DNA from: Copromyces sp. CBS 386.78
Lineage: Eukaryota; Ascomycota; Sordariomycetes; Sordariales; Sordariaceae
Assembly (NCBI GenBank): GCA_030685235.1
Contig: MU839138.1
Coordinates: forward strand, 217,189-281,188
Length of the DNA: 64,000 bases
Direction of reading: 5' to 3'
The stretch's first letter is position 1; each line of letters opens with the position of its first letter. This document shows positions 58,719 to 64,000 of this stretch, one piece after another. The position numbers and the translations under genes are program-made. The notes under the pieces were generated by a model that was not told where the DNA came from, did no database searches, and saw nothing but the letters and a program-made list of their open reading frames with translations.

Positions 58719-60314
58719 CTAAACCATCCTCAAACTAAACCCCCCACCCTTCTCCTCCCTCTCCCTCGCCGCTCCAAAAATTCCCCCGAGCGAACTAAAA
58801 TCTATGCCCCCTTCCGGAGCCTTCTGGTTTCGTTGAGGCGCGTTCGGCGTCTCCCTTTTCCGGCGTCTCTCCTGCCCGGCTTTGCTGGGAAAAGTAGGGA
58901 ACATGGCCTCCTGTTTCGGTTTGGGATCCTGTCGGAAGTATTCGTGTTCTAACATTTCTGATGCCGTGGGCCGGCGGGATGGATTTAGAGATAAAAGGGA
59001 GGAAAGGAGGGAGACGCCGGCGGTTGTGAGCAAGGGGAATCTGGCGCGGATGAGGGCGCTCGTGGGGTTGGGGGTGGAAGATGAAGAAGAAGAAGAAGAG
59101 GGGAGGCGGAGAGAGCGGGCGTTGGGCAAGCGGCGGAATCCAGGCCAGGAATCGTCGGTTGGTAAGCCGCAGAGTTCGAAGATTTTGGTTAGTTCGTCGA
59201 CTTCGTTTTTTCCTTGTAAGAGTGGTTCGCGGGTTAAAAGCTCGCCGAAGATGCATCCCACGGACCACATGTCGATTTCGGGTCCGTAGCGGGCGGCACC
59301 CAAAAGGAGTTCCGGGGCGCGGTACCAGAGGGTGACGACCAGCTGGGTGAGTTTGGGGGGAGGCGGGTCGGGCACGTAGCGGGCCATGCCGAAGTCGGCG
59401 ATCTTGAGCTGGCCCCGGTTGTTGAGCAGCAGGTTGGAGGTCTTGAGGTCCCGGTGCAGGATGTAGTGCGAGTGCAGGTAGGCGATGCCGGAGCAGAGCT
59501 GGAGCAGGAGGGTTTTCACTTCGGAGGCGAGGAAGGGCTCGGGCATGTCTTCGAGGATGGACTTGAGGTCGTGTTCGAGGAATTCGAGGACTATGAAGAT
59601 GCTGTGGGTGCGTTTGTTAGGTTAGTCTGAGTTATTCTGCGATGTCAAGTCCAGAGGGGATAGGAAAAGGAAGGGAAGAAAAGGGTAACGGGCAACAGCA
59701 ACGTACTTGGCAATCTTGCTCGTGTCGTCGCCTACCACCACCTCCTCAAGCTTGACAATGTTCCTGTGACTGCAGTCTTTCAAGATTTGAATCTCTCTTA
59801 ACCCAGTGACCGGTAGACCGCTGCGATCCTTGGGGTCAATCTTCAGTCTCTTCAGCGCAACCACCTTGCCGGTCTCGATCTCGCGCGCCCGCGCCACCCA
59901 GCCGTATGCGCCCTCCTCGATGTCGTTAAGCTTATCGTAGTTCTCGACGCTGCGGCACTTGCCGAATCGCCCGCCTTCGAAGCGTAGTAGTTTGCTGTTA
60001 TCATTGCTACTCGCTGTCGGTGCTGCTTGTAGAGGTGGTGGTGGCGCGTCGTGGTCGGGCGAGAGTCTCCGTCGCTTAGCTGGGGGCCCATTGGCATCAT
60101 CATCATCATCGTCGTCACCGGTTTGCTGTTGTTGGTGTTGTCGTTGCGCCGCCGCCGCCGCAGCTTCTGCTTCACGTCTTTTCCTTTCGGTTTCGGCTTT
60201 GCGTGCCTTTTCCGCCTTTATGCGCTTCTTCTCCTCCTTTTCCTTTTTCAATTGCGCTTCGAGCGCCGCGTCTTCTGCGCTGTCTGCCCAACGGGACTTG
60301 CCCTTGCCTGTCAT
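58719..60314 (-). CDS. Cyclin-dependent kinase of the CDK10/CDK11 (Cdc2L) type
   Basis: Two exons on the minus strand (60314-59707, 59601-58719) give 496 residues. The N-terminal 120 residues are a charged coiled coil, poly-Ala, poly-Gln, poly-Asp and a basic nuclear signal (PAKRRRLSP). The kinase domain has a Gly-rich loop IEEGAYGWV, catalytic lysine VALKRLK (Lys155), the cyclin-binding helix GLPVTGLREIQIL in place of PSTAIRE, catalytic HRDLKTSNLLL, DFGMAR and VVTLWYRAPELLLG. These features place it with CDK10/11 kinases, which act in transcription and splicing control. All catalytic residues are present, so it should be active. A Ser-rich insertion (about eight serines) interrupts the C-lobe, and a C-terminal tail ends GGGFSLRMV. 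Divergent from the CDF gene. Confidence 0.93.
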
Positions 60315-61587
60315 GGTTGTCGTGGGCTATCGCGAGGGTCTGTTGATAGTTTAAGATTGTTCGGAACTCGGGCGCGGATGAATCGCAGAGAAGGGCGCGC
60401 GTTTCCTGAGTCGATGTGAAAATGTTGTATCAATCGCCCCAGAGCCAAATGTTCTTCTCTGACGCGTGCAAGAAACCCCAAAAGCTATCAAGGTTGTTTG
60501 TAGATTTCCTGGGTTAGGTGTTAGGTTAGCTTGGAACACGCTATCAAATGTCTTGGCGTGCAGGTACAACACTTTGGGGTTTCATGGGACTTTCAACACG
60601 CACCTCTAAGAAGTATCTTAACTGTAAGAGAAAAAAGAAAGACTCCCAAGGATGAGGGAGCCCAGACTAAATTCATGGGGATTCGTGGCCAGCACAATTT
60701 CCAGTCGGCTACCTTCCAACTTGTTGGGACTTCCTTCCTTCCTTGTATCTCTTTCTTCCATCCTGCCAGAAGGGGAGCACCTTCCATATAGTATAACACT
60801 CTGCCTATGATCCCCGGAAAGTCTGGCGCAGAGTAATAACCAAAGAAGGACTGAGGTGCTCCTCGAGTAACCTCAAAGCAAAAGGCTGAAAGCTGGACAA
60901 GAACCTTCCTTGGCCTTCAGGGTTCCGACTTACACGGGGCCCCACCCCACCATAACAGCTGCCGGACAACTGTAAGCTAACCCCTTGGCAGCCATTGATT
61001 GACAGGACGCTTGACCGCCAATTCGAACCAAGATGCCGCGTCATGGTTTGACCCGTTCTGAGCCGGGCCATGGTGGACTCTTCCGGCTGCACTGGTCTCC
61101 GATTCCGCATCGTTAGATCCGTCGAGAGAGACGCCAGTGACGTTGGCCCGCCTGCCCGGTCCGTTCCCGTGCCTGGCCAGACTTCCAGGTTCCTCAAAAC
61201 AGTGCAATTGAAGTGGGAACGGGGAGCTAGTCTAACGGTTGGGAACAATTGCAATTGCACCATTTCCCGGTTTTTCAAATTTGATACATTGATTGTATCA
61301 CTCGTCCAATCCAACCACAGCATCACCGTCCGAACCAATTTGGAATTGCTGGAGACACCCACTCCGTCCCAAGCTCTCATCAGTCCGCGTACCTGACATA
61401 CGACTGCATTGCGGCTCCCTTGGCCTCCAACAATTTCCCCCGGCAACGTCTCATCACTAAATTAAGCCTTTTGCCAGACGGTCACTTGCTCATACGGTAC
61501 AGCAAGTGGCTACAGCACGCGCGTCACATACTACTAACCTCTCCCTCTCCCTCTCCCCCTTTTCTTCTTTTTTTTTCTCTCTTTTTG
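60315..61587. promoter_or_regulatory. Divergent promoter region of the CDK and CDF genes
   Basis: This 1.27 kb gap holds two divergent promoters. The long minus-strand open frame at 60805-61446 has no conserved motif. A pyrimidine-rich run just before 61588 is probably the CDF leader. Confidence 0.55.
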
Positions 61588-63294
61588 ATGCCTTCTCTTT
61601 CGTGTACAAGCAGGCAATGTACGGCCCCGCTGGTGCGCCTCCGTGACACTGCGCTTGCGCCCACTGCGGCTCATCACTTCCATCCCGCCGTTTGCGTCTC
61701 GAAACGGCCCCGGAGCCAGGTGCTTCCGTTTAGCTCGTCTGCCGCAGCCTCGTCGAGGAGGACACCTCGCCTTGAACTCCTACTGCAACGTCAATGTTTG
61801 GGGACACACCTTACAACAACTGCAACAACAACACCTAATCGCTGTTACGACACTTACTCAAACAGTCGCTCTTTTCAAGATCGTTTACGACGTTCTTTGA
61901 TCCCTGTCTCCTCTTCGAGCAACCCCCCTTATCCCTCCCTTCTCTCCCAACTTCTACGGCCACGAAGGAGGACAGCAACAACAACCAGGACAGCAGTCAT
62001 GACCACGCCTACCCAGTCTCGAGGCCACACCGACCACACCGGCCACTCCCACGGCCTCGGTCACCACCACCATCACCACGACAATGCCTACCTGACCTCG
62101 CGAAACAAGGCCGACGCCGGTGTGCGCATCACACGTATCGGTCTCTACTCCAACCTCGGCATGGCCATCGCAAAAGGGCTAGGCGGCTACGCCTTCAACT
62201 CGCAATCCATGATTGCCGACGCCTGGCACAGCTTGACCGATCTGGCCTCGGACATCCTGACGCTCGCGACCGTCTCGTGGAGCTTGCGCCCGCCAACCGA
62301 TAACTTCCCCGTCGGCTTCGGCAAGGTCGAGAGCTTGGGATCCCTGGGCGTGTCGAGCATGCTCCTCTTTGGCGGTTTCTTCATGTGCATGAACAGCTGC
62401 ACCTCACTCTATGCGCACTTCTTCCTCGACCCGGCGGCCGCGGCGCAACTCCTGGAACACGGTCACGGACACAGCCATGGACACCATCACCAGCACGGCG
62501 TGAGCGCCGACGGACCTAGTTTGCATGCTGCTTGGTTGGCAGCCGGTACAGTGGCCGTCAAGGAGTGGCTTTACCATGCTAGTACGTTGCCCCCTTTTTG
62601 TCTTGCCCAGCTTCCCCCCCTTTTGATTCACCCGTTTCCACACCCTTTTACGAATCCTCACTAACATCTTCTGTCTCCCTTTCCAGCAATGAAAGTAGCC
62701 CGCGACCGTAAATCCTCCGTCCTAGCCTCTAACGCCATCCACCACCGCGTCGACTCCCTCACAGGAATCGTCACCCTCTTCGCCATCCTCGGCGCCAACC
62801 TCCTGCACAACGCCTCCTGGCTCGACCCCGTCGGCGGCCTTCTCATCTCCCTGCTGGTCATCAAAGCCGGCTACTCCAACACCGTTTCCGCCCTCTACGA
62901 GCTCGCCGACCGCTCCATCGACGACGAAGTCAAGCACTCGGTGCGCAAGCAGTGCCGCAAGGCATTGGAGGCCGTATCCGAGGGCCACGAGGTGGAAGTC
63001 GTCGAGATCACGGGCGTCAAGAGCGGGCAGAATTACTTGCTGGATGTCGAGCTGGCGGTGCCCAACATGTGGACGGTGGAAGATGTCAGGGAGGTGGAGG
63101 ACGCGGTGAGGACGCAAGTTGGTGCTAAGGTCAGGGGCGCGAGGAAGGTCAGGATACGGTTCGTGCCCAAGGAGGAGTCGGCCAAGATTAAGAAGTTTGA
63201 TGAGTTTATTCCGGGGGATGTTAGTCCCAAGACTAGCCCCGAGCCGGAGGAGGAGGAGGTGGTTGTTGGTGAGGGAAAGGAGCATAAGCATTAA
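61588..63294 (+). CDS. Cation diffusion facilitator metal transporter, Mmt1/2-like
   Basis: Two exons (61588-62581, 62687-63294) give 533 residues. The first 120 residues are Arg/Ser/Thr-rich and nearly free of acids, like a mitochondrial presequence. A His-rich segment follows (HGLGHHHHHHDN). The CDF membrane domain shows metal-site motifs DAWHSLTDLASD and HHRVDSLTGIV (HxxxD in helices 2 and 5), with VGFGKVESLGSLG between and a second His-rich loop (GHGHSHGHHHQHG). A cytosolic-type C-terminal domain with VEVVEITGVKSGQNYLLDVE follows, then an acidic tail. The family resemblance is to yeast Mmt1/2, inferred to export iron from mitochondria; zinc or manganese are alternatives. An in-frame ATG at 61420 would add 56 residues of pyrimidine-tract translation and is less likely. 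Confidence 0.9.
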
Positions 63295-63838
63295 AGGAGC
63301 AAAGCAGGGTATGAGTGTTTGTTTGATTTGGGTAAAAGGTATCTGCTGCTTGTTTAGAGCGTATATAAAGTACAGATCTGCTGTGCTGGCTGTGTTGGCG
63401 CGCGGAAAGAGGGCCTGGGTCGAAAGAAGCACTTGGGATATAAAGGTTTAGTCATGTGCCAAGTAGAGACAGAGAAGAAGGGCATGTTGTGTGATTATAG
63501 TCATTCCGTGTACATACTCTGTGTACTTACGGGGAGTCGGTTTCGCACATAGCATCATGACATTGCACTCATCAGGGATTCGAGCCCTTTTTTGTTTTTG
63601 TTTTTTGGTTATTAGTATCTTGCATAACACGTCGAAAAGTCAGTAGAATGATGGCAGCTAATTCGGCTCCGGCCGGAGTTTACCTCTAAGCTACTCCAAG
63701 GCCGTAACCTCAAAATCGCTATACTCAAAACGCCTACTAATCCAATAAATGCTATTGACAAAAAGAATGTGCTACATAGCAGATTCAAGTGCCCTTCTGT
63801 TCCCCCTTCTCTCCGTCCGCTGGTTATTATCTCAACCC
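63295..63838. other. 3' region of the CDF gene and intergenic space
   Basis: AT-richer sequence including a GGGATTCGAGCCC-like motif followed by T-runs near 63575; no cloverleaf can be built, so no tRNA is called. Confidence 0.55.
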
Positions 63839-63904
63839 TCACTCACTCAAACTCAACTTGAACTCCTCGCTCATCGTTCCGCCCAGCTCAGTAAAACAGC
63901 ACCA

Positions 63905-64000
<96 letters not shown>
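63839..64000 (-). CDS. Partial CDS, C-terminal end with poly-Asp tract (edge of window)
   Basis: Read on the minus strand, the (CAT)n tract becomes GAT codons, giving about 31 consecutive Asp, then EWCCFTELGGTMSEEFKLSL, then SE and a TGA at 63841-63839. The frame is open to the window edge. The mixed, non-repetitive 22-residue end looks like a real protein C-terminus, but there is no domain to identify and the rest of the gene lies outside the window. A non-coding microsatellite with a chance open frame is the alternative. Confidence 0.45.
63907..64000. repeat. (CAT)n trinucleotide microsatellite
   Basis: At least 31 uninterrupted CAT units reach the end of the window, so the full length is unknown. 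It is by far the longest perfect microsatellite in the window. Confidence 0.97.

Noticed and set aside
60805..61446. 213-codon minus-strand open frame in the CDK/CDF promoter region
   Set aside because: No domain, mixed codon use and overlapping frames on the other strand.
63560..63605. GGGATTCGAGCCC followed by T-runs, like a tRNA 3' end and Pol III terminator
   Set aside because: No acceptor stem, D-arm or anticodon arm can be formed with the 70 bases before it.
1..64000. Biosynthetic cluster, transposon, 5S rRNA or CRISPR-like array
   Set aside because: The genes are unrelated housekeeping functions; no transposase, reverse transcriptase, terminal repeats, 5S-like sequence or spaced direct repeats were seen.

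Overview
This is a stretch of a filamentous ascomycete chromosome, most likely Neurospora or another Sordariales fungus. The evidence is intron-containing genes on both strands, introns mostly of 50-100 bases with GTAAGT-like donors and CTAAC branch points, strongly C-ending codons in conserved genes, wide intergenic spaces with short tandem repeats, and Asn/Gln/Gly homopolymers in regulatory proteins. I see no transposon, tRNA, 5S rRNA, CRISPR array or obvious RIP-mutated tract. Exon joins were worked out by hand from splice signals and frame; every joined model except the edge fragment has a length divisible by three.

Layout, left to right: Rab5-type GTPase (minus) divergent from KRI1 (ribosome biogenesis); a 5.9 kb stretch without a convincing gene; a 1147-residue Zn2Cys6 transcription factor; on the minus strand PIK1 (phosphatidylinositol 4-kinase), a Mup1-like amino-acid permease, a conserved-looking 821-residue protein of unknown function, NC2-alpha/Bur6, an HSL-type membrane-anchored hydrolase, xylulokinase and the decapping enzyme DCP2; on the plus strand a DUF4112 membrane protein and the ribonucleotide reductase small subunit; then minus-strand SRP21 and SWD2; plus-strand OAC1 mitochondrial carrier; a minus-strand RRM protein; a gene-poor 3.2 kb; a secreted or membrane DUF7137-like protein; a CDK10/11-type kinase (minus); a CDF metal transporter; and at the right edge a (CAT)n tract that probably encodes poly-Asp near the end of a minus-strand gene.

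The genes are mostly single-copy housekeeping functions (membrane traffic, RNA processing and decay, transcription, dNTP supply, mitochondrial transport, pentose metabolism) and do not form a metabolic cluster or defence island. Nothing here looks like an undescribed multi-gene system. The most interesting signals are regulatory and architectural: candidate MBF and RFX sites in the promoter and second intron of the RNR small-subunit gene, six repeated helical leucine motifs in the disordered tail of DCP2, telobox-like repeats between SWD2 and OAC1, a minisatellite that enlarges a permease intron, and a few short codon-biased fragments in gaps that may be decayed or unannotated genes.
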